Assembly: GCA_035578905.1 (NCBI GenBank)
Contig: JAQJVL010000200.1
Span: 186,001 to 250,000 of the forward strand
From: Stictocephala bisonia
Lineage: Eukaryota; Arthropoda; Insecta; Hemiptera; Membracidae
DNA: 64,000 nucleotides
Direction: 5' to 3'
In this document: positions 37,318 through 48,309 of the stretch, one piece after another
Numbering within the stretch: the first letter of the stretch is position 1
How the letters are laid out: each line of letters opens with the position of its first letter
Notes under the pieces: model-generated
Told to the model about the DNA's origin: nothing
Seen by the model: only the letters and a program-made list of their open reading frames with translations
The model's database searches: none
Made by a program: the position numbers and the translations under genes

Positions 37318-38911
37318 GAATATATATTCATTTATTTATTTAGGTACTAGCCTAAATATTGATTTTTTATCCAATTTGATCAAATAAGACATGTAAAAAT
37401 ATGGTATTAGTTTAGCATTCTCATAATAATCTAAGATCTTAAAAAAAAGTAATATGTATTATTTGTGTTCGCTCAAAACTACGTTTTTATTTTATTTATT
37501 GACAACAATATAACGTAGTATGCTATTATCCTGTCAAAACTTTATTTTTGTCACGAATATAATTTTTTTTTATTTCTCTTCAGAAATATGTTTTATCAGT
37601 TTGTGTTCTCAGAAAAAATCCTAAAAAAATTTTAATATTTTATACTATGATTACAATATGCACAACTTTTCAAGAGCCGTTTACACAATTTGCGCACACT
37701 GACTTTTGGAATATATTCATATATTTTACATTTTATTAGTACATCCCATTAGCTACACAATCTTGTAGCTAATAGGTTGTACTAATAAAGTACATATAGC
37801 AAAAAATTATACATACCCCTTATTTATGGATTGTTATGTAACTTTTTCACAGAATTTTTCATTTCGGTGATAAAACTTTTATTTTCCACAACAAACTAAA
37901 AATATAAAACTTTGTATATGGGTACAATATAACTATTTTTCCTAAACAACTTTTTCTTGTCTATTCAATGGTATTTTTTAGAATTTTTACATGTACTATC
38001 TGATTACCTACAATGATCATACTGTAACTTTGCACATTTTTTTCATTTTTGCTTTTTATGTAAACAAACAATTAAAAAAAACTAGTAGTATGTAACAATG
38101 TAACAACATATCATTATATTGCACTAAATAATAAACAATTTGGCTATCTTGGAATTATTTACAACAAAACTTTAGTGCTCCTAAGGAGGGTTATAAGTTA
38201 TAATTTACGCACAAAATTTTAAAAAAATTTCAGTCTTCTAGACAATAATTATTTACAACTTTTTTTGTAAGTTTTGATTGTAATATGTGAAAGTACAGTT
38301 CTTGAGAAGAAAAACGAAATGATAAATTTGACATTTGAAGCATATTTAATATTTGTTATGATTTTTACAAAAAAAGCTTGCGAAGCGCTGAAATGAAGCA
38401 CTGCAGTTGGGAGTTCATGATGAGCCACCTAGTATTCACCATCTTGGGTTAATCGTGAAAGCAAAAAAGTTTTCATTTGTTTTAAAAATAACATCTTTGT
38501 TGGCATCTACATTTAAACCATGATCTAGTGATAGCGTTTTTCTGGCAGTTGTTCTGTATTCATTGTATCTACCAACCTTTGTCACCTGTTTACCTTGCTG
38601 CTTGCACTGCACCATTTAAGTATGTCACTTAAAATATGAAAATACCTAAAGCATTAATCAGCAGCAATAAATTGATAAAGTTTTCAACTTAAAAACCGGC
38701 CCAAGATCTACTTAAATGTAAGTAATTAAATTTAACCAAAACTACAATATGGGATGACGAATCGACTTATAATTCTCCTATCAAAAACTATGACGGGCCA
38801 ACTGATTGTCTATAAAAACTTTTGACATAATTCGGCCCATAGTCCTTAAATGGTTTAAAGTTATTTCCACTCAGTAACTGTAAACAGATTTATCAATTTT
38901 AGGCACTCTTG

Positions 38912-38916
<5 letters not shown>
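37318..38916. other. Intergenic, AT-rich, nothing recognised
   Basis: Very AT-rich. The inverted word AGCTACAAGATTGTG/CACAATCTTGTAGCT near 37752-37771 forms a small hairpin. No exon or element end recognised. Confidence 0.5.

Positions 38917-38979
<63 letters not shown>
38917..38979. repeat. (TA)n microsatellite
   Basis: An uninterrupted TA dinucleotide run of about 62 bases. Confidence 0.95.
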
Positions 38980-38985
<6 letters not shown>

Positions 38986-39718
38986 CAGTACAGTTCATGT
39001 TAGATCATTACATCATTTTAATGAGCACTTCCTTATTATATAATGACTAAGTAGAGTAGACCATGGTAAGGCTGGGAGCATACTGTGCGATTTTGTAGGG
39101 AGTCAAAACATTGCAACCAGTGTGCATGTGCTATGGGACATTTTGTTTTGTGTTGTGACAAAACGTCGTAGTAGTACACTTTCTGCTATGTTTATATATT
39201 ACATGTTGTGTTTTTTCCTTCAATGGGTGCAATGCTCTACTAGAAAGCAGGATATGAAGAAATTAAAGGGAACACCCAAGTTACGCCTCTCCTAAATCTT
39301 GCCGAAGAGAAAGTCTGAGTTGGGGCTCACCGTTAAAACTTTGTTTTTTGAATTTCCAGGGAATCGAAAGCTACACTATGCCGTTTTACCAATTGTAAAG
39401 TATGGTATGCATTTAAAAACAATTCATAGTTTTCTAGATTATTTAACTGTGATGTAGTCTATTGAGAAGAAACGTGTCTCTTTATAAACAGAATATTAAT
39501 ATTTTGTTCTGATAGTCTCATATTAGTCTCTTCACCTCTTAGAAACTACTAATAATAGTAAACTAGTTGTTTTTTAATGTATTAGTATATAAAGATATAA
39601 ATCCATTTTCATGCTTAGTACAATATTCATATGCAGATCTCACACTTTGAGGCACATATTGAAAGTATTTCTTCTAATATAATAATCAAATTTCATTATG
39701 TTATATACATTTATGTTT

Positions 39719-40033
39719 GGTCCAAATTAAGAAAACGGAGAATAAGGAAGAATCGTGAGTTGAGGGAGTTATATAAAGATCCGGACATAATAGCACTGAT
39801 AGAAAATAGAAGATTGAGATGGCTGGGACACATACAAAGAAGAGGTAAGAACCAGATACTGAAAAGAGTGTGGACTGGACAAACCCCAGGAAGGAGACCG
39901 CTGGGAAGACCAAGGCTCAGATGGAGCGACCAAGTAAAGGAAGACCTTAAGAGACTAGGAGTGGATCTGGACGTGGACATAGCAGAATACAGACGACATT
40001 GGAGGCAATTGGTGGTGAGTTTAAAAATCACAT
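39719..40033 (+). mobile_element. LINE C-terminal fragment, open frame
   Basis: An open frame gives ELRELYKDPDIIALIENRRL, then RWLGHIQRRGKNQILKRVW, GRRPLGRPRLRWSDQVKEDL and a closing RRHWRQLV. The RWLGHI ... GRPRxRWxD pattern is the standard tail of RTE-like LINE polyproteins after the reverse transcriptase. Only the last ~100 codons remain. The reading frame upstream of 39719 is unrelated. Possible source family of the 16.8-kb fragment. Confidence 0.8.
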
Positions 40034-40289
40034 AGGATTTGTGTTTCCACAGGAGTAAGAGTAAGTAAGTGTGTACATTTTATTACTCAAAAGAACACAC
40101 TAATTGTCAATGCCAACAATCATTGTTTTTAAATAAAACCAAATATTGGTTAGACTTATTGGATAGAATGTGTGCTACCTCTCTATAACTCTAACCTATG
40201 TGGTTTCATCTTCATACAATGTTTACAATTTTTCTAACACATTTATTTTCACCATTCATTTTGTAGCCTGGATTGCTTGTAAATATATA

Positions 40290-40772
40290 CAAGGTGGAAA
40301 AAAATTATGGAAACGCTTACACAACTTTTGTATAACTTTACTTGTAAAATGGTTATTTCTTCCATAGATAATTTGATCGTTTAATTTGTTGGAATAATTG
40401 TGTTCCGTAAAGTGGAATTTTTGATCAGAATACTTTACTTGAAACTGTGAAATCACAGACAAATATTATTGATCAAAGTACTTACTTTAAAATTCAATGA
40501 CTGCTACTCTGGAAAGGATAAACCTTTCAAAGTCTGGTTTGCAGCAATTTATTTCTCTTCAATAAACCTTTCATATGATACCAAACTCGACCCAGGCTTA
40601 CTTTGAAGATTTTCGATCAACTCCTCACGGACCGTACCCCTGAATAGATGAAATGTCATTAATGGCGTCAAAAAATAGATTCTTTGTAACCATAATGATG
40701 TACAAGCTTTCACTTTTACAAGTGAAATCATACAAAAGTTGTGAAAGCGGTTCCATATTTTTTTCCACCTTG
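40290..40772. mobile_element. Tc1/mariner-type MITE
   Basis: A 483-bp element between TA sites. Left end CAAGGTGGAAAAAAATTATG; the complement of the right end reads CAAGGTGGAAAAAAATATGG. Both continue with ACACAACTTTTGTAT / TCACAACTTTTGTAT; terminal repeats are about 65-70 bp. No transposase. Confidence 0.78.
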
Positions 40773-40784
40773 TATTTTAGGCTA

Positions 40785-41012
40785 GGTTAAAGAGCACTAG
40801 GCCAGGAATTAGTGTATTAGGAGAGATAGGACATCAGCAAACTTACCTAAGAAGACAAGTTCACTAACACCACAGTAGAAGTAAACAAATAGAATAGAAT
40901 CACACGTGCAAGTTTTCTGTGCCACTGGGACTTTCTTCAAGTGAGTAGAGAGAGAGACTTAGTGGGATTGTCTTCTAAGGTAAGTTTGTTTATGTCCTAT
41001 ATCTCCTAATAT
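40785..41012. mobile_element. Family B foldback element, small copy
   Basis: Left part GACATCAGCAAACTTACCTA and AGAAGACAAGTTCACT; the right part carries the inverse, GTCTTCTAAGGTAAGTTTG then TATGTCC, with GAGAGAGAGA in the centre. The sequence AGCACTAGGCCAGGAATTAG at the left matches the 14.2-kb copy in inverse. The compact relative of the 12.4-14.3 kb structure. Confidence 0.65.
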
Positions 41013-41019
41013 ACTAAAT

Positions 41020-41691
41020 ATATATTTTAAGAAGTATTTCCGTAGCAATCCACATCCAAGATATTAGGATAGCGATTTTTAGTACGTAAAACCATTATCA
41101 GTTCCATAGCGAGACAATTTTAAGAATATATTAAATCCATCCTCAGGATTACGTTTACACTATTAAAAAATAATTAAGATACAAAATTATTTACAAGGAT
41201 AAAATAACAAGATTTGCAATGTATTGCACTATTACGTCTACATACACCTAACCCCTGTTGTCAATTCATAGCTTGATTTAACAGATAATTAAACAGATTA
41301 ATTTAAAATTTGTTAATCCACATAGAAGAAAGAAACAGATGTTGCATCCAATAGTGTGCTGAATGTGTGTTGAGGAGTTATTTCTCCAGTTTGCAATTTG
41401 TTGATAGGGTCAGCACCTTGTCAGTCCCTCTCTTTATTCCCCTAAATACTCTAGGATAAACTTGGTAGCTTTTACTCTAGATGAATAAAGATGTATATTA
41501 GTTGTAATATACTTATAACTGCAACAGGGGCGTTAGCTGCGGCAATAATTAAGTGATCTCTGTATCTTTTTCCTCTGTGGTTATTCTTAAAATGCCCTCC
41601 TATAGGATTTATGATGGATCTACGGACCCGAAATCGTTATCCTAATATCTTGGATGTGGATTGTAAAGGTAAGACTTCTTTTAAATATATA
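41020..41691. mobile_element. MITE with long imperfect inverted ends
   Basis: The ends are inverted copies over about 60 bases, centred on ATCCACATCCAAGATATTAG at 41049 and its complement ending at about 41660. The AT-rich margins (TATTTTAAGAAGTATT / TATTTAAAAGAAGTCT) also match. No coding sequence: the ATGATGGATCTACGGAC...GTAAGA stretch in the right end looks like an exon but belongs to this terminal repeat. Confidence 0.65.
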
Positions 41692-42099
41692 TAATTTTAT
41701 ATACCATTATTTTTAAATTTTGCGTTAATTTGTTGTATACATTAAATTGGCAACAGAACAGTTCCTAATGTAAATCTTTAATTTTTAGAATTATCAAAGA
41801 TTATGTTGGTTGTATATCATCTGATTCATACATATTTCACATTGTTAGATATTTTACCCTAGAAATGTTTCAACATTTTAAATCAACATAGAGAATATTT
41901 TAATACTGTTGTTGCATATATAGAAAAAAGCTTTATTTAATGAGGCTAAGTTAGGACTAATAGGTCCCTCTTACACTAATCTCATAATAATGTTTATTCA
42001 CGACATAAAAATAAAATATGTCGTGTGGGAGGGCGGAAGTAACAATGATAGTTGTAGGAAGGTTGGATTAGTTTACATGATTACAGCAGTATAACCTAA

Positions 42100-43465
42100 C
42101 ACACCCACCCATAAAGGTATAGTGGCATTAACCCACCCGCCCACCCATACACGTACAGTGGTATTGACCTACCCGACCACCCATACACGTACAGTGGCAT
42201 TGACCCACCCGCCCACCCATACATGTACAGTGGCATTAACCCACCCACCCACCAATAAACGTACAGTGGCATTACCCACCCGCCCACCCATACAGGTACA
42301 TTAGTATTGACCCACCCGCCCACCCATACACGTACAGTGGTATTGACCCACCCGCCCACCCTTACACGTACAGTGGTATTGACCCACCCGCCCACCCATA
42401 CACGTACAGTGTTATTGACCCACCCATACACATACAGTGTTATTGACCCACACACCGACTCATACAGTGCAGTGGTACTGTACGTGTACGAGCGGGTAGG
42501 TGGGTCAATATCACTGTACGTGTATGGGCGGGTGGGTGGGTCAGTACCACTGTATGTGTATGGGTGGGTGGTTGGGTGAATACCACTGTACGTGTATGGG
42601 CGGGTGGGTGGGTCAATACCACTGTACGTGTACGAGCGGGTAGGTGGGTCAATATCACTGTACGTGTATGGGCGGGTGGTGGGTCAGTACCACTGTACGT
42701 GTATGGGTGGGTGGTTGGGTCAATACCATTGAACGTTTGTGAGCGGGTGGGTAGGTAAATACCACTGTTCGTGTATGGGGGTGTGGGTGGGTCAATACCA
42801 CTCGACTTTAGGCCTTTGTTTATAATACGTTTGTCAACTGTAAAAACCGTTAAAAAATTAATATAAAATTGTAAGGTAAAATTTGTCAGTAAACATTCAA
42901 ACTGTACAGAATTAGATGAATTTCGTAATCTTCAATTCGTTGAAGATCAATAGACAGACACATTCTGTTTATATTAGTGAATGGTATTGACAGTGTGTAC
43001 ATTATTGATCAATACCAATGTACGTGTATGGGTGGGCGGGTGTGTCAATACCACTGTACGTGTATGGGTGGGCGGGTGGGTCAATTCCAATGTACGTGTA
43101 TGGGTGGGCGGGTGGGTCAATACCAATGTACGTGTATGGGTGGGTGGGTGGGTCAATACCAATGTACGTGTATGGGTGGGTGGGTGGGTCAATACCAATG
43201 TACGTGTATGGGCGGGCGGGTGGGTCAATACCACTGTACGTGTATGGGTGGGCGGGTGGGTCAATACCACTTTACGTGAATTTTTTTTTATGATATAATG
43301 TATGATATGATATAATAGAAACTTCAATATCACTGTGCGTGTAGGGGTGGGCGGCTGCGTCAATACCACTGTACGTGTAGGGGTGGGCGGGTGGGTCAGT
43401 ACCACTGTACGTGTATGGGTGGGTGGGTCAATACTACTCTACGTGTATGGGTGGGTGGGTGGGTC
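42100..43465. repeat. 36-bp G-rich minisatellite with an orientation switch
   Basis: The unit on the G-rich strand is ACTGTACGTGTATGGG then TGGGCGGGTGGGTCAATACC. From 42100 to about 42470 the units are C-rich on the + strand (about 10 units). From about 42480 to 42805 they are G-rich on the + strand (about 9), and G-rich blocks continue at 43005-43280 and 43325-43465, separated by 200 and 45 bases of other sequence. Most units carry four G3 runs with one-base loops, a classical G-quadruplex motif. Since 36 is divisible by three, short open frames repeat; they are not genes. Confidence 0.93.
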
Positions 43466-43564
43466 AAGAAAGTTGTGTAGTATGCATTTGTTAATTTCTC
43501 AAATCATATGGTAATTAGTTTGAATTAGTAATTGGTTTATAGACATGTCTTTGAATGTACAGTT

Positions 43565-44085
43565 TTGATATGTTACATAGCATTGCTCCTCCGGATATAA
43601 GACGCAAAAAGACACATAGCAGAGTTCAAAAAATCCTGTCTTTTCCAAAACTCCCCTTTTTGCAAGATATCTCACAACATTCAGTGTGACTTAAATCTAG
43701 AAAACCACCTCTTCAACTACCTTCTCAGATAATCTCAATCAAATTTTCGCTATAAACCAACTGCGCATACTTAGAATATGTTTGACAGTTGAAACAAGTG
43801 TTCTGGGGGTTCAGACCCTATGACTGTCATCGGTGGAATGAAACTTCGTTGAAGGAATTTACTATGTTGAGTCGCTTTCACAAGTTTATGGGAAGATGCA
43901 ACTACTGGAAGTATAAGTGAGGAATGGCAAATGATCAGTCATGTGATTGCAGAGTTAAAATTTAAAATATGGATCAATAGTTAATGATTGTCCATTGCAT
44001 TTTTTTCAAGGGAGATTAGCTGGTCTTCATACAATCAGAGGAGCAGGTGTTAAATGATTACAAACCCTGAATTTACCTCTGTGAA
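43565..44085 (+). pseudogene. LINE C-terminal fragment, degraded
   Basis: Broken frames read LHSIAPPDIRRKKTHSRVQK, then LKSRKPPL, then LSRFHKFMGRCNYWKYK followed by CDC, and NDCPLHFFQGRLAGLHTI (frame changes between). The order APPDIRR, SRK, NRFxxxxGRC, CDCG and NDCP is that of the C-terminus of Jockey/R1-like LINE polyproteins. It directly follows the minisatellite. Confidence 0.65.
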
Positions 44086-45580
44086 AGAAGGTTAATACTT
44101 AAACTTGAATTTACTGTACATTTATATTTTATAATTAAGTATGTATTCATCTTCAAAAATACAAATCAGTTTGATGATGTTGAATTCACATGGTTTCAAT
44201 ACATCCTGCAAGTTTAATGCCTACTTTTTGAGGAAGGTGGTTTTACGTTAGTCATAATTATTTGACTGCATATATTAATAAGATAATTCAGACATGTTTA
44301 GATGTTAGAATTCAAGATTGTGATAGTAAAATTATTTACGATTACTCTGATCATCATTTCATAAAATATTTAATATCAATGGTCATGATATCTTCACAAA
44401 ATTCTCATTTGTATTATTTTTTACAGTTTTTGAGGCAAAATAACTTTTACACATATTTTAGTCTTTGTTGCATTTTCTATGCTGTTTGTTGTGGGGTATG
44501 CAGGGTTTAAATGATGGATTGAAAGGTAAATTTTCCTTTTTTTTTTTTTTTTTTTTGTTGTAAAAAAGAAGAGATTGAGTACTTAAGTGTGTAGTTTTTA
44601 TCGATAAGGTCAAGGACATTCTCGTACTTTTGTAGTAGGCCCTTCAGTGCTGACGCAAGCCTCGAAGAGTGACGTCAGTGTGATTCACAAAAGGAGGCCT
44701 AGCTGCTCTGACGTCATGGCTGGAAGCCATTTTGCTGCGTGGTACCGCTACTGCGTCGGTCACTGCTCTCTACCATACCCTTGGCGGGTTTTCGCGAGCT
44801 CAAGAATCACATTACATTATTTGTAATATTTATTTAGTTTATATCCTTGTTATTCTATTACACTTTTTGTTTTTATTGATTTTAAATTATCATTACGTTT
44901 ACAACTCGCTGTACTGTGTTTACCTTCATAAAGCCTTACCTTCAACATTTGTAGTCCTTGGTTGCTTTATACAGTTTATATTATTTGTGAAAAACAATAT
45001 TTTACAATCTTTAAGAATATATTAACAAAATCAATTTCAATCTCGTAAGATCGTTAAGTTAAATCAAATTCTTCAAAATTAAATATTTAAGAGTGGTTAT
45101 TTTAACAACTGTGTTTTCGTAAATAATATAAATGTTATTGTTCATTTTAGAACTAGATTCTAAGTCACTTGTGACTGCCCAGAAGTCCGTCTATAAATTA
45201 TTGACTTTACTGATTACTTATTCGTCCATAAACAGGATAATCGTGCAATTGCTCAGTGCACTGTTGTAATTGGTTTGATTGGTAATCACTGATTGACCTC
45301 ACCTTGAGGGGAACTGGGGCTCGAGCTTGTCAATCAGACAATCACCTCGTGTTCGTGGTTCGATTCCATTTTAAATATCTTCTAGTCCTAACTAGTATTG
45401 TCAATAAATAAATGACTCCGAGTATGTCGACTTCAGTTGATAATCAAACCACAACTTTACTGTTTTCGCCATGTAGACCCAAATATTCGCCTTTAGATAA
45501 ACAAAAATATTTGTCAATGCTTTATCACTCAATTGATATGTTGACAGATAACCAAAAGAACTAGACTCAGCCAACTTGCA
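44086..45580. other. Intergenic, GC-richer patch, no firm gene
   Basis: 44640-44790 is GC-richer and contains GACGTCA twice (about 44671 and 44711), a CRE-like core, near GCCATTTTGCTGCG. It could be a promoter, but no exon could be attached. A 50-codon ATG-to-TAG frame lies at 45412-45564, and a B-box-like word GTGGTTCGATTCC at about 45355. Confidence 0.35.
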
Positions 45581-45586
45581 CTTGAA

Positions 45587-45704
45587 GCTTTAGGGTCTGT
45601 TTCAGAAGAGGACCCCCACGCTTGAAAATTTTACTATAACCTAACGTAACCTAACCTAACCTAACCAAGCGTGGGGGTCCTCTTCTGAAACAGACCCAAG
45701 CTTT
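45587..45704. mobile_element. Perfect hairpin with CCTAA repeats in the loop
   Basis: GGGTCTGTTTCAGAAGAGGA and the next 12 bases (45593-45624) are repeated exactly in inverse at 45666-45697. The 41-base loop contains AACCTAACCTAACCTAACC, the complement of the insect telomeric repeat TTAGG. AAGCTT-like words extend the stem outward. Probably a small foldback element. Confidence 0.8.
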
Positions 45705-48300
45705 AATCAGGACATCTACTAACCTATTTTTTTATTGGTTAAGATTCTAATAGACAGTACTGTTTATAATATTAATCTATATTAGTGTTTGTACCTTAAA
45801 ATCTCTAAGAATGTTTTTTCCAGTTATTTGGATTTTTAACTTGGACTTTGTTAAAGAATTGCTCGATCTATTTTTGTGTTAGTAGTTTTAAATTCCCAAG
45901 AAATTTGTTCTCTAATTTTAGATTGTACAACCCAGTTTGTTAAATAATTACTTAAGTTGAATATGAAAACAACTTAAGTTTTCGTATACACTAAATTTTT
46001 ATAAACGGTTGGGCTTAGTCATATAGTATCTACATTCAATTGCGAGGTTGCAATAATTAATTGTGCACCATTGCACGCTGAACAACAGCTGTTATCAGCG
46101 AGTGACCGTGGACTAGTTTGATTGGGAACAAATCTCTGTGATATTGCAATAAATAAATTGCACAATACTAGTGGGGTACAAAGTGCAAAAAGGGAGTTTG
46201 AGTGATTATGAACCACGTCCAACTGTTGATCATAACGTATTAATTATTGCTGAGGATGAAGTGTCCTGGTTGCCTCGTCTGATTGGGTAAAATTAAATAT
46301 TTAATTTAGTCAGATTTCCAACGGATGAGATAAACTTTAGATGTCAGTTGTAGAGAGTATGATATTCCTCAAAAAACGAGTACATAACAGTTTATAAATT
46401 TGGTATTTATGCAGTTTCTTGCCACCAAGCAAAATTGGAAAAAATTTTTTTAATGGGTCTATAATTGGCTGTACAGTTATTGATACAGAATCTAAATACA
46501 GTTATTGATTGACCATATGAGCTTTGTAATTAAAAAAAATAGATATGCTATCTAATTTTTAAGATGTAGTATTAGGTTATATTTCAGTGTTCCTTGGTGA
46601 CAGAATATCTGTTCAATGCTCAAAAACATTTATATTGTAAATTAAAACAGATGTAGGTCTAGTATGTTCTTATAAGTGTCTATTATTTTGAAACATGCTC
46701 GTCGATGTGATCAATCAATAATTGGCCTAACTTTTTATAAAAAATTAGACATTTTTTACTGTTTTACTTTACATTGTAAACCCCTGCCTTTGTCGTTTTC
46801 AGCAAAGGTAAAGAAATGCTGTATGTTTATTAACGTGGGTGCTTGTATTCCGCCCCCACTGACAGGTTGGTTGGTGGGAAGGGGGTTCGACCTTCCCCTG
46901 CATCGATTTCCCCCTCCCCCTACAACTTTACGGGGGCTCACTTTGACTGATCAACCAGTCATAATTATCTGGAAATACTGATCTCTCGTGGGCGTCTAAC
47001 TCCCCACGCAAAGTGACAATCACCTCTAATGTAACATGGTTTGCTCCTTGCAGCGTTAATCACTAAACGTAGTTCTGTTACTATTCTAATTACGGTGTTT
47101 AAGTAATATACACGTGATAAAAAGATTTGCATATATTATAAATTGAATTTGATAAACCTAGTTGTGTCGCTGTTTTTATATTATTTTAATTTTGTTGTCA
47201 GCAGAATTAAAAAAAAAAAATGTGGATAACTGCTTGAATGTTAAACAAAACTTATTGCCTAAACTATAAATAAAAAATATCATTATTTTATTACTTCGTT
47301 CAAAGTAAAATTAGAGCTTTTAATAGTTTACAATAAAAATATATTCCTACATATATTGAAAATGAAACGTAAGAATACGGTTTAGTACAACAACAGCACT
47401 GGTTAAAATGTTTTAAGTGTAATACTCATAGTTAGTTGTCAAGTTTTATCGGAGGTCGCAACACGGATCGGCTGCAGTCTCGAGGTCAGCTGGTGCTGCA
47501 GGTGTACCAACCCATGCACCTGACGCAGTTGTGTCTGGCGTTTCACCTGTTAAATTCCCGCCTACTTTGCTCTTTTTAAATATTCTCCTTTCTTTCCGTT
47601 CTAGTTGCCTGCGGATGTACTATAGGTTTACTATTATTATCGATGTACTTATCTATATCCCAACCATCTATTAGTTGAAGTAGTCTTATGGAGAATACGT
47701 TGAATTCAAAACATCCCAAACATGAATAGTGTTAAGAATACAAATATATTTTAGTTTGCCCAGCCGGACTGATTGCCGTGTATACCTATATGACATTAGC
47801 ACTGTACGTCTGTAAAGGAAGGGTGTTATTCCTCGGGAAAGTATCAAGACACTGTAGTCCTACAGTACAGTAGGTAGTTACTCCTTTACTGAGTTATGTG
47901 TATCTCTGTGTATAGGATGGTATAACTGGAGCCCCAAGTGTTGAGGAGATTGTTGGCGATAGGTTCTATGCTCAGTCTATCGACGTGGAGACTACTAGAG
48001 AAATATGGGTTGTCCATGCTGGGTAGTAGTCAAGGTTCATATGTTGTGTCAGTGTAGGGAAGAAAACTGAGTGTCAAGACTTGTCAGTTAGCTGAAAATC
48101 AAACGTGATTCGGATTCCACTTAAATCTGTAGGCCCCTTAGTTTCCCTGGCTATTTGGCTATTATTAAATAGCTCTTTCTGAGGAACAGTCGATCTTAGT
48201 ATCATTTACTACACTCGTTCATCTACACTAATTTCATTTGCACCTCATATTCGCCCATATGTACAATCGGCGTCACACTAATGAATTATTAAGTATCTCA
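45705..48300. other. Intergenic with family A copy 5; no firm gene
   Basis: 46830-46920 contains a short C/G-rich hairpin (GGGAAGGGGGTTCGACCTTCC) of unknown nature. 47446-47608 is a GC-richer island open on both strands. 47935-48290 is a + strand copy of dispersed family A, with GACGTGGAGACTACTAGAGA and AATAGCTCTTTCTGAGGAAC. Confidence 0.45.
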
Positions 48301-48309
48301 AATGCACAG

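Noticed and set aside
39711..40031. 106-codon minus-strand frame opposite the LINE end
   Set aside because: Antisense shadow of the RWLGHI...GRPRLRW LINE frame on the + strand.
41603..41666. Exon-like ATGATGGATCTACGGAC... followed by GTAAGA
   Set aside because: It is the inverted copy of 41,045-41,100, so part of a MITE terminal repeat.
42974..43405. 143-codon minus-strand frame with THPPTHTRTVVL repeats, and four similar frames
   Set aside because: Product of the 36-bp minisatellite; all frames of both strands are open because the period is divisible by three.
44640..45420. LTR plus primer-binding site of a retrovirus-like element (TGGGGCTCGAGC near 45,316)
   Set aside because: No TG...CA bounded direct repeat was found, the match to a tRNA 3' end covers only about nine bases, and no gag-pol follows.
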